Positions 22,572 through 33,404 of a stretch of DNA of 64,000 nt are shown here, piece after piece. The notes under the pieces are model-generated. The model was given only the letters and a program-made list of their open reading frames with translations, made no database searches and was not told where the DNA came from. The stretch is from NCBI GenBank assembly GCA_032716605.1, contig JAVRFV010002311.1:2552492-2616491 (forward strand). The letters are read 5' to 3'. Origin of the DNA: Paralithodes platypus (Eukaryota > Arthropoda > Malacostraca > Decapoda > Lithodidae). Within the stretch, counting starts at the first letter, position 1. The number at the start of each line of letters is the position of its first letter. Position numbers and translations under genes: made by a program.

Positions 22572-22697
22572 TTGGAGATTTGAACCCACTCACTCCAGGT
22601 CTCGGCCATTAGCATCCACTCTTGGCCGAGTGGTTACGGTGCCCAACTCTCCCAAATATACAGTACCTGGAGTGAGTGGGTTCGAATCCTGGTCAGG
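22572..22697 (+). repeat. tRNA-like sequence with inverted partial duplicate
   Basis: The plus strand has a perfect A box TGGCCGAGTGG (22624) and B box GGTTCGAATCC (22679). This is the layout of a class-II (Ser/Leu-like) tRNA, but the acceptor arm does not pair. Just upstream GAACCCACTCACTCCAGG (22575-22592) is the exact reverse complement of CCTGGAGTGAGTGGGTTC (22666-22683). The region could fold into a hairpin with an 18-bp stem. Best read as a tRNA-derived SINE head with a foldback duplication. Confidence 0.55.
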
Positions 22698-23649
22698 ATA
22701 TCTCTCCCAAAAGATAGCTAAGGTGGGAATGTTTTGATCCATTGTTTGATATGCCTCTCAATTGTCCTAACTTATGACATCTTGTGTGTCCAGACCTATT
22801 AATACAGTATACAGAAATGCAGTATCAGACCCAGAAATACAGCCATACTACCAATACTAACTTTTTGTAAATGCATACAAGTCAAAATGCAGAATACAAT
22901 CATTACACATTTGCAAGTCAACTAAATACAATAGTTACATGAATTATAGAGGCAGGATATCCACAAGAATACAATCACACACAATCACCTACCATCACCA
23001 AGAGTCCAAATGAGAGTGCTAAAGGAACTATTAAGGGGAGATTGTTTTGTTTTATTATTAGTTATAATTATTACTATTGTTTTTTTACTCCCAAGACTTC
23101 TGTCGAGCCTTTAAAATCTCAAGACCCCCATAAATTTGTACAATTTTTGGTAGAAAAATTTCCCCACCAAGGCCGGTGGCCTCCTAGATTACAGGCGTGC
23201 CGTCGCTTGCCAGGAAAGAATCGACACCTAAATGGCACGAAAGGTCTTAAAATCGCTAAACTAAAAGGAGAAACCTGTAAGTGATCTAAAGAGTTACATG
23301 AATTATATACAGGCCGGATACGAAATATGACACACTCAAGAACTACCATCATCAAGAGTCCAAATGAGACCACTAAAAGGGCAGCAATCAAGCAAGGAAA
23401 TATTATACTCTAAATATATACTTATTTCCAATCCTAGACATAAAACTGTAAACATTGTGTTCAAATGTAACATAAATAAAAGTTGCAGTCATTAATTCTG
23501 ATACATTTTGAAGCCTAAAAAACATTAAAGGGTCCGACATACTAATAATCTATATTTTATTAATTTCACCACAACACCAAACACTCCCAATGATATCAGA
23601 TAAAGAAGTACAGTACTACAAAGTTTAAATTCCACCCGAGACAGCTTCA

Positions 23650-24035
23650 TGCGTTAGAAGCGTAATGATCTATGCTTCAGAAACGTGACCTGTCGAAGAG
23701 GATGACATCAACAGAATGGAACGCAATAAGATGAGAATGGTGAGATGGATGTGTGGTGCCAAACTGTTGCAAGATAATCTAGTGAAGAGTAGTATCAAGA
23801 GTATCAGTGATGAGATGTGTACTAGCAGGCTTGGATGGTTTGGATATGTGGAGAGGATGGATGAACTAAGCTGGGTGAAAAGATGCAAGTCCATGATTGT
23901 GGAGGGAGCTGCACCAAGGGGCAGACCAAGAGAGACGTGGGATCAGACCTTACGGTCTGATCTTGAATCAATAAACCCGACAAGAGAGGCAGCTCTGAAC
24001 AGGGCTCTGCCTAGAAAGCTGCCATTAGGACATGA
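23650..24035 (+). pseudogene. LINE family D, decayed C-terminal fragment
   Basis: The frame 23716-24075 reads MERNKMRMVRWMCGAK, SRLGWFGYVERMDE and VEGAAPRGRPRETWDQTL, the same order as in the 61325-62296 copy, with an internal deletion and an end shift. Fossil copy. Confidence 0.8.
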
Positions 24036-24260
24036 GACCGGGACCGTACTTCGTGTGGAGCACACTCCTAGCTAAATTGAAGATCCCATTGGGATTTTCT
24101 GTGTTACTCACTTGGTCTATGACCTTGGTCCTGTATGATTTTTTTTGCCACTTAGCCACCAGATATTCCTCCCTGCTGCCTCCTTTCTTCCATGCTTTGA
24201 AACATCTTTTTTTCTCCTTTATTGCATATTCGACACTCATCACTCTACGTAACCAGGAAG
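24036..24260 (-). pseudogene. LINE inter-domain linker fragment
   Basis: Minus frame VEYAIKEKKRCFKAWKKGGSREEYLVAKW ... GIFNLARSVLHTKYGPG. This resembles the linker between endonuclease and reverse transcriptase of animal LINEs (a K/W-rich helix then a short block). It directly abuts the family D fragment in the opposite direction. Confidence 0.5.
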
Positions 24261-24270
24261 TCTTATGCCT

Positions 24271-24290
24271 GGGGGGGGGGGGGGGGGGGC
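24271..24290. repeat. Poly-G run
   Basis: Uninterrupted run of G at about 24271-24289. It may be a sequencing weak point as well as a possible G-quadruplex. Confidence 0.8.
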
Positions 24291-24473
24291 CTTAGTTTTG
24301 CCACAGACTTTGTCAGTGGCGGCAAGAAGGCTACGTTCAAGGAAATTTCATTGGCTATTTACATCATTTGGCTTAGTGCCCCTACTCCTTCTTACCTCAC
24401 AATGAAACATTAATAAATCCTACAGCGCTCTTACCTCACAATAAAACTGTAATAAATCCTGCTCCTCTCTTAC

Positions 24474-24567
24474 CTAAGGCGGATATGACGTTGCCTAGAG
24501 TGACCAGAGAGCGATGCTGGCTCCCTCTGTCAGCCACGTCTTGGTGATGTCCTCATTGGCTCGCTCG
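24474..24567 (-). pseudogene. Kinesin motor exon (switch II region), frameshifted
   Basis: 94 bases, acceptor 'ctttccccag' (plus 24568-24577), donor GTAAGA (plus 24468-24473). Completes the codon AG|C left by the exon at 25814 to give the kinesin switch-II text D-L-A-G-S-E-R-A. It continues NEDITKTWLTEGASIA and, after a one-base shift, SLVTLGNVISAL. In kinesins this part couples ATP hydrolysis to microtubule binding. The frame change (near plus 24503) breaks the protein. It could be a pseudogene or an assembly error; the splice sites are good. Confidence 0.75.
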
Positions 24568-25309
24568 CTGGGGAAAGGTAAACAATTAAAATGTAAAACT
24601 TGCAAACTAAACAAACCAAAATTGGGACAAGGACAATATAAAGTCAAATTGAATTATCAAAATCGCTATGTGGAAACATATTAGTTCTTGGATAGCCTAA
24701 CTAACTCACACCCTTTTATAAAGAAACTCTTAACGTTGCTGCCCCTGTGCAGACCCTCCTAGGCCCTTGACCTTCGGGCCTCCTGATTCCAGGGAGACTT
24801 GACCCACGCCATGACAGGGTGTGTATGGAGTTTTCTCCCCTGCCATTCGACTCAACAACAACTAACCCAGTGATAATTAACATCTTTAACCTAGGTAATT
24901 ACTACTCTATTCATTATAACTAGACCTACAATCTTGACAACTAACTTCTATAAATCCAAAAACTCCTAGAGTAATCAAGTAAATATTTTTACCATTGCAG
25001 GGAATAGGCGTGAAAATATACAGCCCACTCTTAAAGTTTTATAGTAATTTAACTTTATTTTGTATCCGAAGGAAATTTTATGTGAACTGTGCAGATTAAT
25101 CACCTGTAAGTTAACTAACCACGGCAATGTACAATTGCCCACATGAGTTTGTATCCACACCATGATTATATGTACCGGCATGGAAGGAAACAGTGTGATT
25201 TACTTACAAGAAAAATTTGATGTAACTAATAACGTTGGTCATATTATTTAACTATTGCTTAAGAAAATACACTTCTATTTCAATCATACTAATTTTCCTT
25301 CCATTGCTG

Positions 25310-25432
25310 GAGCGACCTTGGTGACCCTGGTAGATGTGTGTGAATTTTGTGTTTTGTCTGTGTTTGTTCGTTGTTTTGTCTTGTGTTTTGTGTTTTCCTC
25401 CTGTTCTTGCTATCTTGAGTCGGCCACCCCCA
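25310..25432 (+). repeat. Dispersed repeat S2, partial copy
   Basis: Contains 'accttggtgaccctgg', 'agatgtgtgtgaatttt' and 'gagtcggccacccccaa' of the S2 family, followed by an A-rich stretch to 25490. Confidence 0.6.
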
Positions 25433-25813
25433 AGAAAATACAAACAAAACAAAATAATAAAATAGGAAAATAAAAATAAAAAATAGGAAAAGTGGGGATT
25501 GGGCCTGAGCATATACAAGTAGATAGATAAATACAGTAGATACACAAACTCAAGGCGTGGATACAAAATCATGTGCCCTTTACCCAACATAATTTTCATT
25601 AAACTGTATTCTGGTTACCATTAGACCATTTTCTTTATATATGAAAATCTACCTCTAGGACTCAAAAGGCTAAATATGATCTCAATAAACACTCTTAATA
25701 ACGTAGGTCATTCATAATAAGTTCAACTGCATGAAATTATCTAATTTTAGCCAGAATCAAAGGTAAAATGGCGTCCTGGTGCTGAAGGGTGAAGTGCATT
25801 ATGTTAGTCTCAC

Positions 25814-26002
25814 CTCCCTGCCAGGTCAACCAGTGTTAGCGTTGACCTTGTATGTGCGGCAGGTTGGGTCAGGTCAACGCATGAGAGCGGGATGAAGTGT
25901 GAGGATATGAGGGTGATGGAGCCGACACCATACGTCGCTCACCACCCCGCGCCAGAAGGTCAAACGCCTCCCCAGCCTTGGTTATGGTGTGTCGGGTCAC
26001 GC
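25814..26002 (-). pseudogene. Kinesin motor exon (switch I to switch II), frameshifted
   Basis: 189 bases, acceptor 'ttgttttccag' (plus 26003-26013) and strong donor GTGAGA (plus 25808-25813). Encodes VTRHTITKAGEAFDLLARGGERRMV, then TSSRSHA, the kinesin switch-I hallmark (SSRSH). After a one-base frame change near plus 25879 comes LTLVDLAG plus two bases that the next exon completes to Ser. Order and phase show a genuine kinesin gene structure. The subfamily is not determinable from this piece. No other exon of the motor was found nearby. Confidence 0.78.
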
Positions 26003-26067
26003 CTGGAAAACAAAACCAACATATAATTATATCTATTCTATATACTCAGGCCCAATCCCCATATAAT

Positions 26068-27252
26068 CTATCTATCTATCTATTGCCTGACGCCGTGATC
26101 CCCGAAGGGGTGGCCACGAACGAACCGCCCCCATGCACCTCTGTCCCCAGTCAGTCGACGCCCCTCCCCCCAACCAGCACCACCTTCGTTCATGTACTTC
26201 CTCACTCCATCCTTCCACCTCATATTCGGTCTACCTCTCCCCCTCCACCTCGCTCTCATTCACCCTCTTAGTCATTCTCTCGCTTTCCATACGTTCCATA
26301 TGGCCGAACCATCTCAAGTTGTTCCTTTTCACACTTTCCAGCACATCTACCTCCACACCACACCTCCTTCTTACTTCCTCATTAGTCTGTCTATCCCTCC
26401 ATGTAACTCCGCACGCACTCCTTAAGTAATTCATTTCCACTGCTCTCACTCTTGGTCTGAGTCTCTCAACCAACGTCCATGCTTCGCTTCCGTAAGTCAG
26501 TGTCGGGATTACCACACTGTCATGCAAGGACTTCTTCACTTCCATACTGACCACCCTATTTCTTGTTACTGCTTTTAGCGTTCCTACAACCCTCTTCCCC
26601 TGTTGTACCCTCTCCCGCACCTCTTCATCCATAGTCCCATCTTTACTCAACACACTGCCCAGATACTTAAAAGAGTTGACGATCTCCATAGCCTGACCGT
26701 TCAGCTTCACCTCACACTCTGTGACTTCACCCCTTTCGAAGACCATAACCTTGCTCTTCCCCGTATTTACCTTCAAATTCCGTTTTTCGCACACTGTTCC
26801 AAACTCATTTACCAGACCCTGCAACTCCCATTCATTATCACTCATCAGAACTGTATCATCCGCAAACAGTAGTATAGGTAGCTTCCACTCAATTTCAGCG
26901 ATACACCAACATCCACTGCTCTTGATAGTATTTCTTTCATAACTCCATCCATATATACAGTAAACAACCACGGGGACATCACACACCCCTGTTTCAAACC
27001 AACATTCAGGTCAAAGAACTCGCTCTGCTCACTCTCCACACGTACTGCCGCCTTTGCACCCTCATACATGCTCTTCACTGCTTTCAGCAACTTGCCCTCT
27101 ACTCCGTATATTCTAAGTACTTTCCACAAACCTTCTCTATCCACTCTGTCATAGGCCTTCTCCAAGTCCATAAAGGCAACATACACCTTTTGTTTCTTCT
27201 CCAGATACTTCTCCACAACACAATTCAGGGTAAAAATCTGATCTACACATCC
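26068..27252 (-). mobile_element. RTE-like LINE, 5'-truncated, GATA tail
   Basis: Flanked by TCCCCATATAAT at 26056-26067 and 27253-27264 (12-base duplication). The 3' end is (CTAT)n at 26068-26084, the family's GATA tail. Begins one or two codons further 5' than the 33405 copy. Coding sequence is split by two small deletions: about 10 bases near 26893 and 8 bases near 26243. Confidence 0.92.
26231..27240 (-). pseudogene. Reverse transcriptase of RTE-like LINE, frameshifted
   Basis: Two overlapping frames (26845-27216 and 26231-26986). The first has EKKQKVYVAFMDLEKAYDRV (first catalytic Asp region) and LKQGCVMSPWLFTVYMDGV; the second has LLFADDTVLMSD and the thumb. Otherwise almost identical to the open copies at 12112 and 33405. 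Dead because of the deletions. Confidence 0.88.
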
Positions 27253-27278
27253 TCCCCATATAATAATACTCTAATTTA

Positions 27279-27467
27279 CAGGTCTCCCTCACTATCCGAT
27301 GCCCTGATTTACGATATTATTATAAGTTTTTAGGTGTTTGGGTTTGGGTTTTGGCTGATCCCAGAACACATCCCCATTTACCAAATTAATTTTAGTTTGC
27401 TACACATTGTTTCTATTCAAGATTAGTTTTCAGGAACATAACCCAATCGTATATCGAGGGAGACCTG
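27279..27467. mobile_element. MITE family M1, complete copy
   Basis: CAGGTCTCCCTC at the left end and GAGGGAGACCTG at the right are perfect 12-base inverted ends; TA at 27277-27278 and 27468-27469. 189 bp. Opposite orientation to the copy at 10025. Confidence 0.88.
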
Positions 27468-27534
27468 TATTAATTTCACTCCCAACACCTATACACCGCC
27501 CATGAAATTAATGAAAGCATGTGATCCACCCAAG

Positions 27535-27610
27535 ATTCGAACCTGGGTTACCAACTGTACCACATATAGATTTTATACACTCTAACCATTACACCTCGAG
27601 ACAGTTAAGG
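27535..27610 (-). repeat. tRNA-like sequence
   Basis: On the minus strand: A-box-like GTGTAATGGTTAGAGTG and B box GGTTCGAATC (plus 'gattcgaacctgg', 27534). The spacing is that of a tRNA, but the acceptor stem is not convincing. tRNA-derived SINE head, or a tRNA pseudogene. Confidence 0.4.
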
Positions 27611-27867
27611 TTAAAAATACATGACTACGATTTTATATCCATTTATCGAATACTGGATATCAACCTAATCATGTACTCAAACCCAAGTTAACTGCACACT
27701 GAATAGCCTAACAGAGCATAAAGTATCATAGATTAAGGGGGTTTGGTTGGACTCCCTCATGCTTAGCTCCATTAGTTTGAAATTTAAAGACGTTCACCCC
27801 ATTAGTATGGCGATTTTAAGACCATTCGCCCCATTTCTTTGTCAACATAAAGACATTTAGATGTCAA

Positions 27868-28220
27868 TTGTTGTTGTTGTTCCCCAAGCTGCCTGGCCGA
27901 ACAGCCCCAAGGCCCCGAGCAATGCCAAGGCCATAACCGAGCACCCCCACAGAACCCTCCCTGCCGACCACAATAAAGCCTGGGTGACCAAGCCACTCCA
28001 TGGCGGGGAGCTGAGGAGGGTGCAGAAACACCCGGGAAACCAAAGCCCCACCCAGGGCCCTGTGCCCCTCAGCAATTATGAAGAGAAAGTTGAGGGGCAA
28101 AGGAAAAATGTGACGCTTTGGCTTCCAATCTTGGTAGATTAATCGGGAGGTCAATCCACGGAAGAGACGCCGTCACTTGAGATCTAGAAAATATGTACGT
28201 AAAAGGAACAGTCAGAGTAA
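27868..28220 (-). mobile_element. SINE family S1, 3' part (split by LINE insertion)
   Basis: Minus-strand S1 from the (GTT)n tail at 27868-27878 to the insertion point of the LINE at 28221. The SINE resumes at 31186 ('gctatgggtatggcag') and runs to about 31252, where it ends early. The uninterrupted order is seen at 11327-11851. Confidence 0.88.
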
Positions 28221-31176
28221 TAATAATAATAATAAGCATGTTACTTATTTCTCATAAGCGCCAATTTTTCCGAAGAATTCACTAGCGCTCGAAAAGAGAA
28301 AGAAAAAAGAACAAAAATCAATGCATCAAAAGAAGGCTCATATACAACACACATTTAACAATCACCAGCAGTGGCAAAATAGCCTAAACTCTATAGCCAT
28401 CTGTCATGACACCTCTCTCAAGATCATAGCTTCTCTCAAAGAGAAAAGTCTTAAGTTGTCTCTTGAAGCATTCAACAGAACTCAGTTGTCTCATGGACAG
28501 CGGCAACCTGTTATACAACCTCGGAGCCATGTAGGAGAATGACCTCTCAAAGAAAGAAGACTGCTGGAAAGCCCTTGGTTCATCAAGACGAAAAGGGTCA
28601 TTGTCATGACGCACAACTACACCATGGTGTGCCGGTGGGCGCCTGAGCAGCTCCGCAAGGTACCTAGGCTCACCAAATTTGAGAACCTTAAAAGTCACCA
28701 AACACAACTTAAATTCTATTCTTGCTCTTACTGGCAGCCAGTGCAGTTCTATGTGAAGAGATGTAGTAGGAGTTCTAGGTGGAACACCAAAAATTAGTCT
28801 TGCGGCCCTGTTAAGAACAGACTGAACTTTCTTCAAAATATAATTTGGAAGACCCACCAACAGGGCATTGCAATAATCAACACGAGAGAAGACCAATGAG
28901 TGAACCAACGTCAGAAGGCAACGTCTGGTTATAAACGGCTTCACCAAATAGAGATTTCTGATGTGCAAGTAACAACTTTTAACTATCTGGTTTACATGCT
29001 CTTTGAAATCTAATCGGGAGTTCACATATACACCCAGATTTCGAACAGAGTTGGCCGGTCGCAGCTGAGATCCACCCACATTGATGGAGAGGGCACCTAC
29101 CATATCATCAGCTCTTCTATTTCCTCGGATGATGAGAATATCAGTTTTACCATCATTTAGTTTAAGTTTTCTCGCTCTCATCCACTTCTTGATATCAGAC
29201 ATCAACAATTCCATCTTACTCCGTATATCAACTATATTTGTGATTCTCACATAAATCTGGGTGTCATCTGCATAAAAGTGAAAGGTGACATTATGTGCAC
29301 GAAGCAGAAGAGACAAACTGCTAATATAAATTATAAATAGGATAGGACCCAAAACTGATCCCTGCGGAACACCATACTGCAGGGGTGTCGAGTCCGAGAC
29401 CACTTGATTTACCATCACACTCTGGGATCTACCTGACAAGTACGACCCAAGAAGCAAGAGAGCGGAGTCACGCACACCACAATCATAAAGATCACTCGAT
29501 AACAACTCGTGATCCACTGTGTCAAAAGCCGCAGAGAGATCAAGCAAGACCAATAGTGAGGCCACACCATTGCAAATGTTCTCAACTAGATCATTATGTA
29601 CTCTAATCAATGCAGTTTCAGTTGAATGATGCTGTCGGTAAGCAGACTGAAAAATTGGGATAGTTTCATTCTGCTGAAGTAGTGGTTGTAATTGGTCAAG
29701 TATTGCACGCTCTAATATCTTTGATATGAAGGACAGGTTGGAGACAGGACGATAGTTCAACATGTTCTCAACATCAAGTCCAGGTTTCTTTAGAGTAGGT
29801 CGGAGTAGTGCATGCTTTTCAGAATGTGGGAAGCTACCTTCAGAGAAGCACTTATTAATTATTTTGGAAATAAACTCAACTGTGTGATCATAGACTCTTG
29901 GTAGCTTGGAAACATTTATGGGATCCAACGGGCAAAATGTTTTATTGAGGTTTCTTATGTAGGACGAGATCATGTCCACCTCTACTGAGTGAAAGGATGA
30001 GAGGACATTATTAGGAATGTGTCGGGGTTGGAGTACAACTGAAAGTTCTTCACCAACAGAAGCATCATCCAATTCCTGTCTTATGCGAGTTATCTTGCCA
30101 GCAAAAAATGCCACAAAGTTGGCAGCCAACTCGGCATCAGGTACAGAAGGTCTTAAGCTGACTCTTGTTTTTCCAAGTAAACTGTTTACAATTGAAGCCA
30201 ACCTCCTCTGGTCGTTACCACACGAGTCAACTTTTCCCTGATAATACACTTTCTTTTCATCTTTGATTTTGTAGACCACAGCTCTTCTGGCTGACAGGTA
30301 TTGCAACCATGTAGAGTCTGTTTTATTTTTCCGCCATTCACGTTCAGCTCTTCTACGCGCTCTTCTAAGAAATTTAACTCGAGTGCTATACCAGGGCGAA
30401 TCATCTCGTACTATGATTTTCTTCTCTACTTCTGGACAGTGATGATCGAACACTAATTTAAGTGCATTTCCATGTACCTCCACCAGCTCATCTGAAGTAA
30501 GGTTGGAAGTATCAATACTTCCCAAGTACTGTTTTACTTCACTGCTAGCCAAATTTAGGTCTGCATTTTTATAATTTCTAAATCTGATTACTTTTTCATG
30601 TGTGAGTGGCTTAGGGAAATCAAAGCTGAAAGTAATCAAAGCATGATCAGAGGTATTAGGGTCAGCATTCTCAACATCAACATCCAGAACACCACCACAA
30701 CCCACAGGAGAGAAAACCAAGTCAAGGGTGTGTCCTAAGATATGAGTTGGGTGGGACACATGGTTTACAAAATTGTTCTGATCAGTCAACTCAAGGAACT
30801 CAGGAGAGAATGGCTTCAGATGAGGGCTGTCAACCCAGTAATTAAAATCTCCACACATCAAAAGTCTTCCAGTTTTAGCAGAAAATTCCTCGAGAAACTG
30901 CCCAAACTCTTCCATAAAACCCCTATCTGTGCCACGATGGCCAGGCCTATAGACAACTGCCATTCTTAGAATTTGTTGATGGAGTTTTATTTCCACTTCC
31001 AACAGTTCATAATAAAGAGGGGCTGGGTTATGGCTTATTTGCAAGATATTCACCAGAGATGTGGAGTAGACAACTGCCACTCCACCACCCGGATGATCTC
31101 CCCTAGGCCTAGGAACATTTATTATGGAATGGGTTTTAGGCAATGCCGCCTGGATAATATTCAGATCTGACTCAGA
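28221..31176 (-). mobile_element. CR1/L2-group LINE, inserted in a SINE
   Basis: TCAGAGTAA is duplicated at 28212-28220 and 31177-31185; the same site is unduplicated in the SINE at 11327-11851. The 3' end is a (TAA)n run (28218-28235), i.e. a TTA tail on the coding strand. The 5' end is truncated inside the endonuclease. One continuous open frame makes this the best preserved LINE in the window. Confidence 0.93.
28384..31143 (-). CDS. LINE ORF2: endonuclease (partial) and reverse transcriptase
   Basis: 919 codons, uninterrupted; the frame actually continues a few codons upstream to the truncation point near 31170. Residues about 15-180 are the apurinic-type endonuclease (VVYRPGH, CGDFNYWVD, HTLDLVFSP, SDHALITFSF) lacking its first ~60 residues. 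Reverse transcriptase: LNYRPVSNLSFISKILER, LLDLSAAFDTVDH (first Asp), YGVPQGSVLGPILFIIY and HFYADDTQIY (intact catalytic box). Then a thumb with VRNLGVYVNSRLDF and a C-terminus ending near LWLP and FKLCLVTFKVL. This matches the CR1/L2/Rex1 group. The open frame suggests a young insertion. Confidence 0.9.
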   Translation of the reverse strand: MPKTHSIINVPRPRGDHPGGGVAVVYSTSLVNILQISHNPAPLYYELLEVEIKLHQQILRMAVVYRPGHRGTDRGFMEEFGQFLEEFSAKTGRLLMCGDFNYWVDSPHLKPFSPEFLELTDQNNFVNHVSHPTHILGHTLDLVFSPVGCGGVLDVDVENADPNTSDHALITFSFDFPKPLTHEKVIRFRNYKNADLNLASSEVKQYLGSIDTSNLTSDELVEVHGNALKLVFDHHCPEVEKKIIVRDDSPWYSTRVKFLRRARRRAEREWRKNKTDSTWLQYLSARRAVVYKIKDEKKVYYQGKVDSCGNDQRRLASIVNSLLGKTRVSLRPSVPDAELAANFVAFFAGKITRIRQELDDASVGEELSVVLQPRHIPNNVLSSFHSVEVDMISSYIRNLNKTFCPLDPINVSKLPRVYDHTVEFISKIINKCFSEGSFPHSEKHALLRPTLKKPGLDVENMLNYRPVSNLSFISKILERAILDQLQPLLQQNETIPIFQSAYRQHHSTETALIRVHNDLVENICNGVASLLVLLDLSAAFDTVDHELLSSDLYDCGVRDSALLLLGSYLSGRSQSVMVNQVVSDSTPLQYGVPQGSVLGPILFIIYISSLSLLLRAHNVTFHFYADDTQIYVRITNIVDIRSKMELLMSDIKKWMRARKLKLNDGKTDILIIRGNRRADDMVGALSINVGGSQLRPANSVRNLGVYVNSRLDFKEHVNQIVKSCYLHIRNLYLVKPFITRRCLLTLVHSLVFSRVDYCNALLVGLPNYILKKVQSVLNRAARLIFGVPPRTPTTSLHIELHWLPVRARIEFKLCLVTFKVLKFGEPRYLAELLRRPPAHHGVVVRHDNDPFRLDEPRAFQQSSFFERSFSYMAPRLYNRLPLSMRQLSSVECFKRQLKTFLFERSYDLERGVMTDGYRV

Positions 31177-31185
31177 TCAGAGTAA

Positions 31186-31252
31186 GCTATGGGTATGGCA
31201 GAGATCGCTCAGTTCTCACTCTGATAGACCAGCCCATCACCCTTGGCATAGA
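31186..31252 (-). mobile_element. SINE family S1, distal part of the split copy
   Basis: Continues the SINE interrupted at 28220; 'cagttctcactctgatagaccagcccatcac' matches 11708-11738. Ends before the family's 5' end, so this copy was itself truncated. Confidence 0.85.
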
Positions 31253-31259
31253 TAGTGGG

Positions 31260-33390
31260 TGGGTGGCGAGCGAAGCGAGCCTGAGCAGCTGGGGCCTTTA
31301 TGATGCCTAAAAATGTGTATAAGTAAGAAACATATGACACATAAATATTGATGAGCCTGATACCAGGCATCAGTCAGTAAGTTAGGCCAATGGTAATTGT
31401 AGGGTATAAAGCCTATGTGCAGAGAATAGTTTTTTCTTCATATACTATCATACCATTCATTATAGTAGGCCAGAAATTGTGACCCCTAACCTTTGTAATT
31501 CGCTAAATGGCTAGAGCAAATGGGTTGTAAATGTCCATACTTATTGCCTGGCTGACCCTTCCCAAAGGTAGAAATATTAGCTTGATTACTCCAGTCTTTC
31601 CTTAGGTATAGAGGTAAAGTGGTCTAGATGTTTCGCCTACTTATAATGAATATACTATAGTTTGTAACGATTTCTTAGCATATTAAATTGGATAATTTGA
31701 AGAACTTTTATTATTGTACCATTATATAGATTTAATTGGCAAGATTTTTCTTCCATTACTGTGATAGAAAAACAAAACAGTTAATCTGGTTGTACCATTA
31801 CCTCAAACGTGTAATTTAATTCCTCACTTTAGCCCACTATCGTGCTAGCCTAAGTTTGGGACGCAAAGAGTCAATTCCTAGCAAATCAATTGTCAAAATT
31901 ATAGGCCCTAGGTACCTAGGTACTGCACATCACGCCAAGTCATTGGAAAAAAGTAAATCATGAAGAAAGTGCAATTTACCCCCAAAAATTTTAGAAATCT
32001 TTTCCGTCTTCTGATATGCCATATTAAAGGACATGTGTAGGTTAAATTAAAGTTAAATTAGAATAATAAGGTACGGTACCGGTAAGTATGGACTACACTG
32101 GAGTCTGTCTGGAAAATCAGTAACTACCCAGGTCTTGGATTTTTTTTTTTTTTTTTTTTTTTTTAACTTATCTATCATTAATTAATCAAAATAGCAAACA
32201 AAATCTAACCATGAAACTTTTGAGCAAGTCTTTAAATTGAAATAGACCTACTGAAATTTGAGTGGATGAAAAATGAGTAAAAAAAAAATAACTAGGCGGT
32301 AAGCATTATCAAGTTAAGTTCACAAATAATTAGCCTAGGCTTCAAGAACTAGGCCTAGGCCGGGGCTAGTCTTAAGCTAGTTAACTATATAATTACACAA
32401 AATTTGGTCAAGGTTAACATGCGTTAATTCATGTACAGTACCTCGAATCCTCGATAATTAGGCTATGTCATATATATATTATTACGTAGCCAGTCAGCCT
32501 ATCACTGAGTCTAATAGAAATATATAATTTCCGACAATAATAGGCTTAAGTTCTTAACATATATTACAGCAAAAATTACATAGCCGCCTACAGTATGATA
32601 AAATCACCGTCCACTGAGCTGCCTGCATTGGAGAATGGAGAAACCGCTATTTACCTGGCTACTCCCATTCTAATTAATCTCAGAGCTCTTTCGGACATCC
32701 TCACGTTTTACAAAACTCCTTCTTTATGCAGTTATAATCGATATTTTACCTAAACCTAGCCTAATTTAGGCTCTTGGATTATGTGACCTAGACAGCTAGG
32801 CTATTTGATTGTTTTAAGCTAGCCTAAACCTTTGTAGGCTAAGCTAACTGATTTATCAGTTTGGTGTAGTTAGCCTAGGCCTAGTTAATGCCTAGCCTAG
32901 GGCTAGGTCTACTTGTAAATTAATATTTTGGTCAATTATAAACAATAAGACACTACTTATGAGTGACACAGTGACTTTGATAGATTGTTTCACCTTTTTC
33001 AATATATTGAGTTATTTCCAACTAATACACTAATACACATGTCACTAATACACATTAGAATCCAGTCACAGTGCAGAACAAATGGCCACTAGAATGATTT
33101 CTCAAAAAATCTCACTCTTAATTACTATAAAAAAAAGTAATTAAAACTGTCACCATGCCTGAAACGCCTCATAAATTTAACACTCTGGAAAACACTTAAA
33201 ACGGCGTTGACACCCAAATCCAACGTGCGCATACCGGTAATCCACCTGTAACAATTTTGGGCCGTCAGCTTATATATTTTATTTCACTGAAGACTTCACA
33301 GTATTTAAGAAAAAACTATTAGAGTTGGAGCCCTTGTTCAACTCTGGGCGGGGAGGCTTCTTCTTTTTCTACTTCTCCAATAAGGACAAT
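31260..33390. other. Non-coding, CCTAGGC-rich sequence
   Basis: AT-rich with a T-run (32138-32164) and many CCTAGG/TAGGCCTA words (32330-32360, 32875-32910). A fragment near 31985-32025 resembles 20110-20155. On the minus strand near 32660-32702 a short ATG-started frame ends at a possible donor, too short to call. No gene supported. Confidence 0.45.
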
Positions 33391-33404
33391 GAACTCTTTA
33401 TGTG

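Noticed and set aside
22620..22697. Functional tRNA gene
   Set aside because: The A and B boxes are good, but the acceptor stem does not pair, so I keep it as tRNA-derived repeat.
32655..32702. Possible first coding exon on the minus strand (ATG then a GTAAAT donor)
   Set aside because: Only about 15 codons with a weak donor and no link to a downstream exon.
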